The notes under the pieces were generated by a model that saw only the letters and a list, made by a program, of their open reading frames with translations, had not been told where the DNA came from and made no database searches. From the NCBI RefSeq assembly GCF_900112595.1, contig NZ_FOMI01000001.1, positions 496,001 through 560,000 on the forward strand: a DNA stretch of 64,000 nucleotides, written 5' to 3'. Below, piece after piece: positions 38,442 to 46,517 of this stretch; the stretch's first letter is position 1; the number at the start of each line of letters is the position of its first letter. Source of the DNA: Algibacter pectinivorans. Its GTDB lineage: Bacteria; Bacteroidota; Bacteroidia; Flavobacteriales; Flavobacteriaceae. Made by a program: the position numbers and the translations under genes.

Positions 38442-38845
38442 TGTTACGGCATATCTTTACCTGCGATTTTTAGTGTTTATGTGAACTTCATTTTAAACCA
38501 CATTTTATACTACAAACTATAAACCTATACCGCGCCCTTTAAAATATAATCATGCTATATAGGTTTTAAACTATATATTAAGGTTGTTCTAATTTAGTGA
38601 AAATAAAAATGACTTAAAAACACCTCAAACCAATAGTTGTGCTACAACTTAAACTACAACACATAAAAGTTAATTAAAGTGTAACGAAAAACGTAAGTTA
38701 CTAGTCTGATTATTATTTAATGTAAAGCTTATGAGTCTGGATTAGCCCCTTGAGGGTTATCGAAATGAAAATATATTTTTATTGAACATACAGAGCGCAG
38801 CTCATAGGGGTGTTTTTATTGGCAAGCAAACTAAAGCCTAAGCTT
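38442..38845. other. 404-bp stretch without a supported protein gene
   Basis: AT-rich spacer between the DUF559 cassette and a small minus-strand ORF. It holds a 9-bp inverted pair AAACCTATA (38521-38529) / TATAGGTTT (38558-38566) and, at its right end, a degenerate relative of the cassette repeat (38746-38818). I see no ORF with convincing coding character and no tRNA. Confidence 0.6.
38746..38818 (+). repeat. Split, degenerate copy of the DUF559-cassette repeat
   Basis: CCCCTTGAGGG (38746-38756) and TAGGGGTGTTTTTA (38805-38818) reproduce the two conserved blocks of the 32-bp repeat in the same orientation as the left copy, but 48 bp of unrelated sequence replaces the short linker between them. 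Confidence 0.7.
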
Positions 38846-38992
38846 CTACTTTTTTATTTTTTTAGGAGTGTCCTTTTTTCTTGTTGCTACCGCATGTGCC
38901 AACACCGCGACTTCTATTAGTAAAATTGTAATTTTAGCTTTTTTACTTCTTGTTAAAGCACTTGTAAGTCCTAATACTTTTGTAATTATCAT
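38846..38992 (-). CDS. Small basic protein, hypothetical (48 residues)
   Basis: An ORF too short for usual listing, read from the ATG at 38992: it begins MIITKVLGLTSALTRSKKAK, has a hydrophobic run ITILLIEVAVLAHAVA (residues 21-36) and ends in a lysine-rich tail. This looks like a single membrane helix with basic flanks. Codon choice is like the neighbours. I do not recognise a family with certainty. It lies alone between repeat debris and the small plus-strand gene at 39226. Confidence 0.4.
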   Translation of the reverse strand: MIITKVLGLTSALTRSKKAKITILLIEVAVLAHAVATRKKDTPKKIKK

Positions 38993-39225
38993 AATTTCTA
39001 TTTTTAAGGACAAATTATGAATAAACCTTATGGGTGGTTGACTTGATAGCTATTTATTTTGACTGGATTGGGGGTTTTGATTAACCTACAGAGAGTTTTG
39101 CGGATATTTTTTACAAGTAATTTCTAATAGTTTTTTACACTTCAAACCCTATTCAACACTTTGATTTGTAGGTTTTTATACTAAATTTCATTATATTTAT
39201 ATGTTGAATTTCTATATGTAGAATT

Positions 39226-39471
39226 ATGTATACACCAATAAGTGAAGAAGAAAAATTAAAGCATCCGTATTACCAAATAATGGAGTTAAAAAAAGAAGAG
39301 CTAATGGTTGAATTGAATTCTTGGTCTCGTTTGAAATTAATTGATTGGTTATCTTGGAATGATAGAAATGGTGTCTATCGAGATGAAGACTCTCTAGCCG
39401 AATTGGGTAATATTTTAGGAAAAGATGAAGCTATCGAAATTATGAGTAGACAAATTTTAGAAAATCAGTAA
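39226..39471 (+). CDS. Hypothetical small acidic protein (81 residues)
   Basis: Begins MYTPISEEEKLKHPYYQIME and continues with predicted helices rich in Leu, Glu and Trp (ELNSWSRLKLIDWLSWNDRN). There is no signal peptide, membrane segment or catalytic motif, and I do not recognise the family. The segment DRNGVYRDEDSLAELGNILG suggests a small helical adaptor. It is followed 15 bp later by the remains of another small gene on the same strand, which suggests a former two-gene unit. Confidence 0.6.
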   Translation: MYTPISEEEKLKHPYYQIMELKKEELMVELNSWSRLKLIDWLSWNDRNGVYRDEDSLAELGNILGKDEAIEIMSRQILENQ

Positions 39472-39486
39472 AATGCTGCTAATTGT

Positions 39487-39798
39487 ATGTTGACTATGGT
39501 TCGTTTAGGTTCTAATTTTGGTAAAAACATTTATATTATGAAACCAAATAGAAGAGGGCAAATTGTAAAATTTCACACACCTTATCATGACGAAGACCCT
39601 TAACAACTTTATGTAGTTTTAGAATTTTTTGAAGACGGAGAACAATCGAGAGTTTTGATTACACCCACAAATACCGGACTTTCAATTCCAGGAACACTCA
39701 AGGTTTATTCTAAGGATTTAGAGACAGACGTGATTACAACGCGGCAATTGAAGCGTTATTTAGAGGATTTGAAAAATGAAAATAAAATTATCGAATGA
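39487..39798 (+). pseudogene. Small gene interrupted by an in-frame stop
   Basis: One reading frame runs from ATG at 39487 (others in frame at 39496 and 39538) to TGA at 39798, broken only by TAA at 39601-39603. The upstream part includes MKPNRRGQIVKFHTPYHDED and the downstream part QLYVVLEFFEDGEQSRVLI, which read as one continuous beta-rich protein of about 100 residues. A single base change (CAA or GAA to TAA) would explain the break. It is not recognised as a known family. It sits directly after the 81-residue gene on the same strand. Confidence 0.65.
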
Positions 39799-39896
39799 AA
39801 TTTAAAATTACTCGAACAAGAATATCTAGAAAGTTTCAATATATAATTTAGCCTAAATTAATTTTTAAAAAACTTAAAAATTAATCTAAATTTTTA

Positions 39897-39904
39897 TAAA
39901 TTTG
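39897..39904 (+). promoter_or_regulatory. -7 element of the methyltransferase gene
   Basis: TAAATTTG, a perfect TAnnTTTG match, 13 bp before the ATG at 39918. It predicts a very short leader, or use of the second ATG at 39930. Confidence 0.55.
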
Positions 39905-39917
39905 TAACCATTGTGTA

Positions 39918-41201
39918 ATGTTGAACAAGATGGTTATAAAAGATTGTTATTCGCTCTCCGAAGCTGCTGAATTACTAGGTAAAAGTAAAGAAACTTTAAG
40001 AAGATGGGACAAAGAAGGAAAACTTTGTGCTTTAAGAGAACCTATAAGTGAATATCGCATATATAAAAAAGAAGATATTAATAATCTTATCAAACCGTTG
40101 TTTGAAAATTTTGACGAAGATGTAGACAATTCAGTGAACCCAATTAAAGAATTTAAAGTTTTAGAGCTCTTTGCCGGAGCAGGAGGATTAGCAATTGGAC
40201 TTGAAAAGGCGGGCATTAAATGTGCTGCATTAAACGAAATTGATAAATGGGCGTGCCAAACATTAAGAGAAAACCGCCCTCATTGGAATGTTTTAGAAGG
40301 GGATATTAAATCCTATAATTTTGAAGAATTTAATGGTGAGGTTGATATTGTAACAGGTGGGTTTCCTTGTCAAGCTTTCAGTTATGCAGGAAAGAAATTA
40401 GGATTAGAAGATGCTCGAGGAACTTTGTTTTATGAGTTTGCTCGTGCAGTTAAAGAAGTCAATCCGCCAATTTGTATTGGTGAAAATGTAAAAGGGTTGC
40501 TTTCTCATGAAAAAGGAGAAACTTTAAAAGGCATGTTGTCAATTCTTGATGAAATAGGTTATAGAGTAGTACCTGTTCAGGTTTTAAAAGCTATAAATTA
40601 TAAAGTACCGCAAAAGCGTGAACGAATAATTTTGGTTGGTGTTAGAAAGGATATTGATATTAAATATGAATATCCAAAACCCTATCAAACCATTTACAAT
40701 TTATCAGATGCCTTAAAGAAAGGAAAATTATATAATTCTAATGTTCCTAAATCCGAAGGTTCAAAATATCCAGATCATAAAAAAGAAATTTTAGATTTAG
40801 TTCCGCCAAAAGGATATTGGAGAAATTTACCATTAGATATTCAGAAAGTATACATGGGGAAAAGTTTTTATTTAGGTGGTGGCAAAACAGGAATGGCTAG
40901 ACGAATTGGCTGGGATGAACCTAGTTTAACTTTAACTTGTAGTCCTGCTCAAAAGCAAACGGAGCGTTGCCATCCAGATGAAACTAGGCCTTTTACTGTG
41001 CGAGAGTATGCACGCATCCAAACTTTTCCAGATGAATGGAAGTTTATGGGTTCTGTATCTCAACAATACAAGCAAATAGGGAATGCAGTGCCTTGTAATT
41101 TAGGTAAAGAAATCGGGTATTCTATTATTAGTTTCCTTAATAAATATTACTTGAAATCAAATAAATTAGAGGCTTCAATTTCTCTAGACAAAGCAATATA
41201 G
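39918..41201 (+). CDS. DNA cytosine-5 methyltransferase with N-terminal MerR-like helix-turn-helix
   Basis: A 427-residue type II modification enzyme. Residues 10-55 are a MerR-like DNA-binding domain (YSLSEAAELLGKSKETLRRW). The methyltransferase follows with motif I LELFAGAGG (82-90), motif IV GGFPCQAFS with the catalytic Cys151, motif VI ENVKGL (189-194), motif VIII QKRERI (232-237) and motif X QIGNAVP near 393. All catalytic parts are intact. The N-terminal domain may let it regulate its own expression, as known for some methyltransferases. The 3' end overlaps the convergent putative endonuclease by 55 bp. Target sequence cannot be proven; GGNCC is suggested if the partner is Eco47II-like. 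Confidence 0.95.
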   Translation: MLNKMVIKDCYSLSEAAELLGKSKETLRRWDKEGKLCALREPISEYRIYKKEDINNLIKPLFENFDEDVDNSVNPIKEFKVLELFAGAGGLAIGLEKAGIKCAALNEIDKWACQTLRENRPHWNVLEGDIKSYNFEEFNGEVDIVTGGFPCQAFSYAGKKLGLEDARGTLFYEFARAVKEVNPPICIGENVKGLLSHEKGETLKGMLSILDEIGYRVVPVQVLKAINYKVPQKRERIILVGVRKDIDIKYEYPKPYQTIYNLSDALKKGKLYNSNVPKSEGSKYPDHKKEILDLVPPKGYWRNLPLDIQKVYMGKSFYLGGGKTGMARRIGWDEPSLTLTCSPAQKQTERCHPDETRPFTVREYARIQTFPDEWKFMGSVSQQYKQIGNAVPCNLGKEIGYSIISFLNKYYLKSNKLEASISLDKAI

Positions 41202-41857
41202 CCTTGTTTAAAGAAGTCCTCAGTATCTAGGTTTAAAATCATTAAATCTAGATTTGATACTAATTTATCGTAAAAATTATCAAATCCTGTAATTCTATAC
41301 CAAAATTCTTTTCCTATAATTACAGGGAATTGAGTATCAATTTTCTTATAATGTTGACTCAGTTGAGATTCTTCTCCATAAAGAACTCCTAAAATTAAAT
41401 CTGAGTTATTCATATTCAAAGAATTAGTTCTAGCAAGATTGGTAACAGTTGTAAATTTTTTTAAAAGCGGATTTACGTCTTCTGAATTTATTGTATTTGG
41501 TCCAGATTTTAGCTGACACCATTTTTTTCGATTGTCAACTTTATCTATAAATTCAATATCCATTCCTTTAATTAAAGAACCGTTAGCAAGATTTAATTCA
41601 ACAAACATATTTTGTATTCTTGTCCCAAAGGAAGTATTTATTGAAGTTCCCAATATTCTTGGATAATAGAGTGCCTTAGCAATCCCTAAAGGCGTAAAAT
41701 TATCTTCAAGAATTTTAGAAAGATATTTAACTATAATTGGATTTATCTTATAAGATTTAAGTTTTGAATGAGTTTTTAAAGCATTGATTTTATGGTTTTC
41801 AAAAATCTTTTCCTTAAAATATTCAGTAATAATTTGTAAAAGCTCATTTTCATTCAT
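41147..41857 (-). CDS. Putative type II restriction endonuclease, Eco47II-like
   Basis: A 236-residue protein convergent with the cytosine methyltransferase and overlapping its last 55 bp. The region YYPRILGTSINTSFGTRIQ, then GMDIEFID (98-105) and KKWCQLKSGPNTIN (111-124), resembles the Eco47II/Sau96I group of enzymes that cut GGNCC. Asp100 and the QLK at 115-117 could form a variant PD-(D/E)xK site. The position beside a solitary methyltransferase strongly supports an endonuclease role; the exact specificity is from memory of the family and less certain. No disruption is seen, so the system is probably active. Confidence 0.75.
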   Translation of the reverse strand: MNENELLQIITEYFKEKIFENHKINALKTHSKLKSYKINPIIVKYLSKILEDNFTPLGIAKALYYPRILGTSINTSFGTRIQNMFVELNLANGSLIKGMDIEFIDKVDNRKKWCQLKSGPNTINSEDVNPLLKKFTTVTNLARTNSLNMNNSDLILGVLYGEESQLSQHYKKIDTQFPVIIGKEFWYRITGFDNFYDKLVSNLDLMILNLDTEDFFKQGYIALSREIEASNLFDFK

Positions 41858-41946
41858 AACAACTAATATATTTATAATTTTATATTTTTTTAAAGACTGC
41901 TAAATCCATTACTATTAACTAATTACATTTTCATATATTCCTTGAT

Positions 41947-42333
41947 TCATAGTTCAATAAATTCTTTTAAAATAGGTAAATCTGCCTCTGCCCAATCTAA
42001 AGTAATCAATTCATCTTTATCAGCAAGTAAAAAGCTACAATGTTCTCTTAATTTTAATTCACCAGAAAGATATTCAGCTATAAAAGGTATTAATTTAATC
42101 TTAAAGTTTGGGTATTGATGTGTAACAGGAGTTAGTCTTTCTTTAACTTCAATTTTAATATTTAGTTCTTCAAAAACCTCTCTTTTAATACAATCGAGTT
42201 CTGATTCCCCTGACTCAATCTTTCCTCCTGCAAACTCCCATTTTAAAGGAAGTTTCATTGTTTCACTCCTTTGAACTGCTAAAATTTTATCTTCAAATTG
42301 AATAATAGCGCAAGTGACGAGTATGGTTTTCAT
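41947..42333 (-). CDS. MutT-like NUDIX hydrolase
   Basis: A 128-residue NUDIX protein with a complete signature GGKIESGESELDCIKREVFEEL (residues 36-57, glutamates placed for metal binding), preceded by LKWEFAGGK. That opening and the size match the MutT branch, which removes 8-oxo-dGTP and protects against mutation; other nucleotide substrates are possible. It lies behind the restriction endonuclease on the same strand, 89 bp away, and 19 bp after a small orphan gene. Placement next to a restriction system may be incidental. Confidence 0.9.
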   Translation of the reverse strand: MKTILVTCAIIQFEDKILAVQRSETMKLPLKWEFAGGKIESGESELDCIKREVFEELNIKIEVKERLTPVTHQYPNFKIKLIPFIAEYLSGELKLREHCSFLLADKDELITLDWAEADLPILKEFIEL

Positions 42334-42352
42334 TAATTTATTTCTAACTTTT

Positions 42353-42601
42353 CTATGCTACTAATTTCACTTCAGCTAAAAACACATCAAGTTCATTTTC
42401 AGTATCAAAACAAAAATGGCTTTCTGATTTGTTTTGAAAAAAATTTATTAATTCTAAATGCGATTTGAATACTCTAAATGATACACCTTCATAATTATAG
42501 ACAAAAAAGACTTCTGTTAAATCTCGATTGTTAAGCAATATTGTTTCTATAGTTCGACATGCTGTTATATATTCTGTATCTATTACCTCAAAAGTATTCA
42601 T
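42353..42601 (-). CDS. Hypothetical protein (82 residues)
   Basis: A short soluble protein beginning MNTFEVIDTEYITACRTIET, with alternating strands and helices (VFFVYNYEGVSFRVF, then LELINFFQNKS). I do not recognise it. It has no signal peptide or membrane segment. It lies 19 bp upstream of the NUDIX gene on the same strand, so the two probably share a transcript. Confidence 0.6.
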   Translation of the reverse strand: MNTFEVIDTEYITACRTIETILLNNRDLTEVFFVYNYEGVSFRVFKSHLELINFFQNKSESHFCFDTENELDVFLAEVKLVA

Positions 42602-42668
42602 CTTACTTATTCTTTTTCTATTAGCTAATATATCAAAAAGACCTCAACCAACTTGTCAAAATAAACCA

Positions 42669-43484
42669 TTACCCCTTCAAAACCTCCAATTCCAGCAAGT
42701 ACAATATCTTCTTGTCTTTTTCGGTGAGTTTTTTCGTTACTTCGCTGGGGTTAAAATGCAGCTTAAACGAGTAAATAGCACTTTCAAGATTAGTAATATT
42801 ATAGCCTATAAATTTTAAGGCTTTTGTGGGGTTAAATGTACCGTCTATCACGAGGTCGTTTAATTTACTTTCGTCGTACCAAATACCAAAACCACTATCG
42901 GCTAAGGTTTTCCACGGAAACAGTGCACTTGGGTCTACTTTTCGTCCTGGAGCTACATCGGCATGACCAATAATATTTTGTTTGGGGATGTTATACTTTT
43001 CGCTTAAATGCTCTAGCAACCAAATTAGGTTATTTATTTGAGCGTAAGAGAATGGTTCTTCGCCATCATTATCCAACTCAATACCAATAGACACGCTGTT
43101 TAAATCGGTTACGTTGCCCCAACTGGAATTTCCGGCGTGCCAACCACGAAGCAAATCGTTAAGCATTTGGGTAATACTACCATCGTCGCAAATAACGTAA
43201 TGCGAACTTACTTGGGTACGCTTAAGCGCAAAGGTTCTGTACGTTTGCTCGCAACTCTCTTGATCGGTATGATGGATAACAATAAAATTAGGCTTACGCA
43301 TACTAAAATTCTGAGATTCCTTAACACCAACCAATTGATTTCCTATACTATCTGGCTGAATATATTGCAAATCCTTACCAAGTGCTTTGGCCTGTTTTTT
43401 ATAGGCGGTTTTAGACGCTTTATACAAATCGTTAGAGCAACTTGCTAACAGCAAACAAATAAGAAGTGATTTTAAATATCTCAA
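42669..43484 (-). CDS. N-acetylmuramoyl-L-alanine amidase, lipoprotein (Amidase_2)
   Basis: A 271-residue zinc amidase that cuts the bond between muramic acid and the stem peptide of peptidoglycan. The N-terminus MRYLKSLLICLLLASC ends in a lipobox (Cys16), so it is a lipoprotein like AmiD. Metal and active-site elements are FIVIHHTDQ, the RGWHAGNSSW loop, GIELDNDG and GHADVAPGRKVDPS. Downstream residues 205-271 form an additional helical tail. It starts 12 bp after polA ends on the same strand. Confidence 0.93.
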   Translation of the reverse strand: MRYLKSLLICLLLASCSNDLYKASKTAYKKQAKALGKDLQYIQPDSIGNQLVGVKESQNFSMRKPNFIVIHHTDQESCEQTYRTFALKRTQVSSHYVICDDGSITQMLNDLLRGWHAGNSSWGNVTDLNSVSIGIELDNDGEEPFSYAQINNLIWLLEHLSEKYNIPKQNIIGHADVAPGRKVDPSALFPWKTLADSGFGIWYDESKLNDLVIDGTFNPTKALKFIGYNITNLESAIYSFKLHFNPSEVTKKLTEKDKKILYLLELEVLKG

Positions 43485-43496
43485 AATTTTAAATTA

Positions 43497-46349
43497 TTAA
43501 TGCGCTTCTAGCCAGTTTACACCTGTATCTACCTCAACATCCAACGGAACCTCCATTTTAAAGGCATTTTCCATTTCGGTTTTAATAAGGGTTTTCATGG
43601 TTTCTAGCTCTGGTTTATACACATCAAAAACCAATTCATCATGCACTTGCAATAGCATTTTGGTTTTATAATTACCGGCTTCGAGCTTATTGTAAATGTT
43701 AATCATGGCTATTTTTATAATATCGGCAGCACTACCTTGTATAGGTGCGTTTACGGCATTACGTTCGGCAGCACTACGCACCACCGCATTTCTTGAATTT
43801 ATATCTTTTAGGTAACGCCTTCTGTCTAACACCGTTTTTACATAGCCATTATCGCGTGCAAAATCGACTTGCTCGCTCATGTATTTTTTAAGTTTTGGGT
43901 AGGTTTCGTAGTAGGTATCGATAAGCGCTTTGGCTTCGCCTCGCGATAAATCGGTTTGGTTACTTAAACCAAAAGCAGACACGCCATAAATAATACCAAA
44001 GTTTACCGTTTTAGCGTTGCTACGCTGCTCGCGTGTTACCTCTCCAATAGGCACTCCAAATACTTTCGATGCGGTAGAGGCATGAATATCTTCGCCGTTT
44101 TTAAAGGCTTCAATCATGGTTTCCTCTTTACTTAAAGCGGCAATAATACGCAGTTCTATTTGGCTATAATCGGCAGCCAATAAAGTGTACTCATCACTTC
44201 TTGGTATAAACGCTTTTCGTACTTGACGACCACGTTCTGTACGTATTGGTATATTCTGTAAATTCGGGTTATTACTACTTAAACGACCTGTTGCGGCAAC
44301 GGTTTGCATATAATCTGTATGTACACGACCCGTAGCGGCTTCTACCTGTAATGGCAAGGCATCAACATAGGTACTTTTTAGTTTCGATAATCCACGAAAC
44401 TCCAATATATTCTGGATAATCTCATGGTCTTTAGCTAAGTACGATAAAATATCTTCGCCTGTTTTATACTGCCCTGTTTTGGTTTTTTTAGGCTTATCTA
44501 CAAGTTTTAGTTTTTCAAATAAAATAATACCCAATTGTTTTGGCGAGGCAATATTAAATTCCTCACCAGCAACCTCGTAAATTTTACTTTCTAGGGTGTT
44601 TATATCGTTATTTAAGGCTTCGGACAACGAATTTAAAAACGCCACATCCAAATTAACGCCTTCCAACTCCATGGCAGCAAGTACGCGTAATAGCGGCACT
44701 TCAATATCATCAAATAATTTCTGGGTATTGGCTTCGCCCAATTCTTTTTCAAAATGCTCTTTGAGTTGCAGGGTTATATCGGCATCTTCAACAGCGTATT
44801 CTGTTTGCTTATCCAAAGGTACTTCGCGCATGGATAATTGATTCTTTCCCTTTTTACCAATTAACTCGGTAATAGAAATGGGCGTGTAGTTTAGGTAGGT
44901 TTCTGCCAGCACATCCATATTGTGTCGCATGTCTGGATTAATTAAATAATGCGCTAACATGGTATCGAACAATGGCCCTTTTACTTCAACATTATATTTG
45001 GCTAATACTTTAATATCGTATTTTAAATTCTGACCAATCTTCTGAATGTTTTCAGCTTCAAAAAAGCCTCTTAACTCCTCAATAACGGCTTGCGCTTCGG
45101 TTTTATCTTCCGGAAACGGTACATAAAACCCCTTGCCTACTTCCCATGAAAATGCAATACCAACCAACTCTGCCGTTAGCGGGTTTAAGCCCGTGGTTTC
45201 GGTATCAAAACACACCGAGGTTTGGTTCATTAAATTTTTAACAAACAACTTAGTGGCCATTCCTGGTGCTACGCTTTGGTAAAAATGCGATACGGTTTCG
45301 GCCGTTTTTCTGGTGTACGTGTCTGTTTCGGTTGGCGCTTTCGCGGAATTTGGGTCGCCTCCAAACAAACTAAATTGCCCTGCTCCAGCACTTTCTGCTT
45401 CTTTTGGTGTTACTTTTGGGGCTGCTTTTTCTGAAGCTGTATTGGTAGTAGTAGCAGCTTGCCCTTCATCTGAAAATGTTTTAGTAAAATTATCTATTAA
45501 TCGTCTAAATTCTAATTCTTGAAAAATCTCGACTACCTTCGGGATATCGGGATGGTCCAACTCAAAATCTTTAGCATTAAATGTTACCGGAACATCTAGC
45601 ATAATAGTGGCTAATTTTTTAGAGAGCAAACCTAATTCTTGGTTGGCCTCCACCTTCTCCTTCATTTTACCTTTAAGCTCGTGGCTATTAGCAAAAAGAT
45701 TTTCCATACTGCCATAAGCCGCTAAGAATTTTTTAGCTGTTTTTTCGCCAACACCGGGTAAACCTGGTATATTATCACTGGCATCGCCCATCATCCCTAA
45801 AAAGTCAATGACCTGCAAAGGATCTGTAACTTCAAACTTTTTCTGTACTTCTGGTATGCCCCAAGTTTCGTAACCACCACCAAACATAGGGCGGTACATA
45901 AAAATGTTTTCGCTTACTAATTGTGCAAAATCCTTATCTGGCGTTACCATAAAAGTTTGGTAGCCTTCTTTTTCGGCTTGTTTAGCAAGGGTTCCAATAA
46001 CATCATCGGCCTCGAAACCTTCTTTTACCATAATAGGAATATGCATAGCCTTTAAAATATCTTGTATAATAGGTACTGCAATTTTTATAGCCTCGGGCGT
46101 TTCGTCTCGGTTAGCTTTGTAAGCTTCGAACATTTCTACCCTATCCGAACTTCCGCCTTTATCAAAACAAACGGCTAAATGGTCTGGGCGCTCACGTTTT
46201 ATAACATCTAAAAGTGAATTCATAAACCCCATAATAGCCGAGGTATCTAGACCTTTAGAGTTTATTCTTGGGTTTTTTATAAAGGCATAATAGCCACGGA
46301 AAATTAATGCATAAGCATCAACTAAAAATACGCGTTTGTTATCGGACAT
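43497..46349 (-). CDS. polA: DNA polymerase I
   Basis: A 950-residue repair and Okazaki-fragment polymerase. Residues 1-290 are the 5'-3' exonuclease (VFLVDAYALIFRGYYA; GDASDNIPGLPGVGEKTAKK). A variable Ala/Thr-rich linker spans about 300-350. The 3'-5' exonuclease keeps its acidic residues (CFDTETTGLNPLTAELVGIA), so proofreading is likely. The polymerase domain has DYSQIELRIIAAL, NFGIIYGVSAFGL and QVHDELVFD. The linker codes through a CGCTTTCGCG-type word that recurs elsewhere in the window. It is the first gene of a pair with the amidase. Confidence 0.98.
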   Translation of the reverse strand: MSDNKRVFLVDAYALIFRGYYAFIKNPRINSKGLDTSAIMGFMNSLLDVIKRERPDHLAVCFDKGGSSDRVEMFEAYKANRDETPEAIKIAVPIIQDILKAMHIPIMVKEGFEADDVIGTLAKQAEKEGYQTFMVTPDKDFAQLVSENIFMYRPMFGGGYETWGIPEVQKKFEVTDPLQVIDFLGMMGDASDNIPGLPGVGEKTAKKFLAAYGSMENLFANSHELKGKMKEKVEANQELGLLSKKLATIMLDVPVTFNAKDFELDHPDIPKVVEIFQELEFRRLIDNFTKTFSDEGQAATTTNTASEKAAPKVTPKEAESAGAGQFSLFGGDPNSAKAPTETDTYTRKTAETVSHFYQSVAPGMATKLFVKNLMNQTSVCFDTETTGLNPLTAELVGIAFSWEVGKGFYVPFPEDKTEAQAVIEELRGFFEAENIQKIGQNLKYDIKVLAKYNVEVKGPLFDTMLAHYLINPDMRHNMDVLAETYLNYTPISITELIGKKGKNQLSMREVPLDKQTEYAVEDADITLQLKEHFEKELGEANTQKLFDDIEVPLLRVLAAMELEGVNLDVAFLNSLSEALNNDINTLESKIYEVAGEEFNIASPKQLGIILFEKLKLVDKPKKTKTGQYKTGEDILSYLAKDHEIIQNILEFRGLSKLKSTYVDALPLQVEAATGRVHTDYMQTVAATGRLSSNNPNLQNIPIRTERGRQVRKAFIPRSDEYTLLAADYSQIELRIIAALSKEETMIEAFKNGEDIHASTASKVFGVPIGEVTREQRSNAKTVNFGIIYGVSAFGLSNQTDLSRGEAKALIDTYYETYPKLKKYMSEQVDFARDNGYVKTVLDRRRYLKDINSRNAVVRSAAERNAVNAPIQGSAADIIKIAMINIYNKLEAGNYKTKMLLQVHDELVFDVYKPELETMKTLIKTEMENAFKMEVPLDVEVDTGVNWLEAH

Positions 46350-46517
46350 TTTGTTTATTTTGATGGAATATCAAAACTACAAAAAGTTATGATTAAAATG
46401 TCTATTAACCGATTTGGATTTCTTTCATTATCCTACTAAATCTTAAGTATAAGTTAAATTAGTAATGCATTTAAAAAGATACTTTATATTACTAGTATAT
46501 TTGAATAAAAAAGAAAA

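Noticed and set aside
38558-38566. Terminator from the AAACCTATA/TATAGGTTT inverted pair
   Set aside because: The loop is 28 nt, the stem is AT-rich and there is no gene ending there to terminate.
39601-39603. Stop-codon readthrough or recoding at TAA
   Set aside because: TAA is not a known recoding signal for Sec or Pyl and no stimulating structure is seen; a pseudogene is simpler.
42528-42818. Plus-strand ORF of 96 codons
   Set aside because: Overlaps the 3' end of the amidase gene and the 5' part of the small orphan gene in antisense; no protein-like features.
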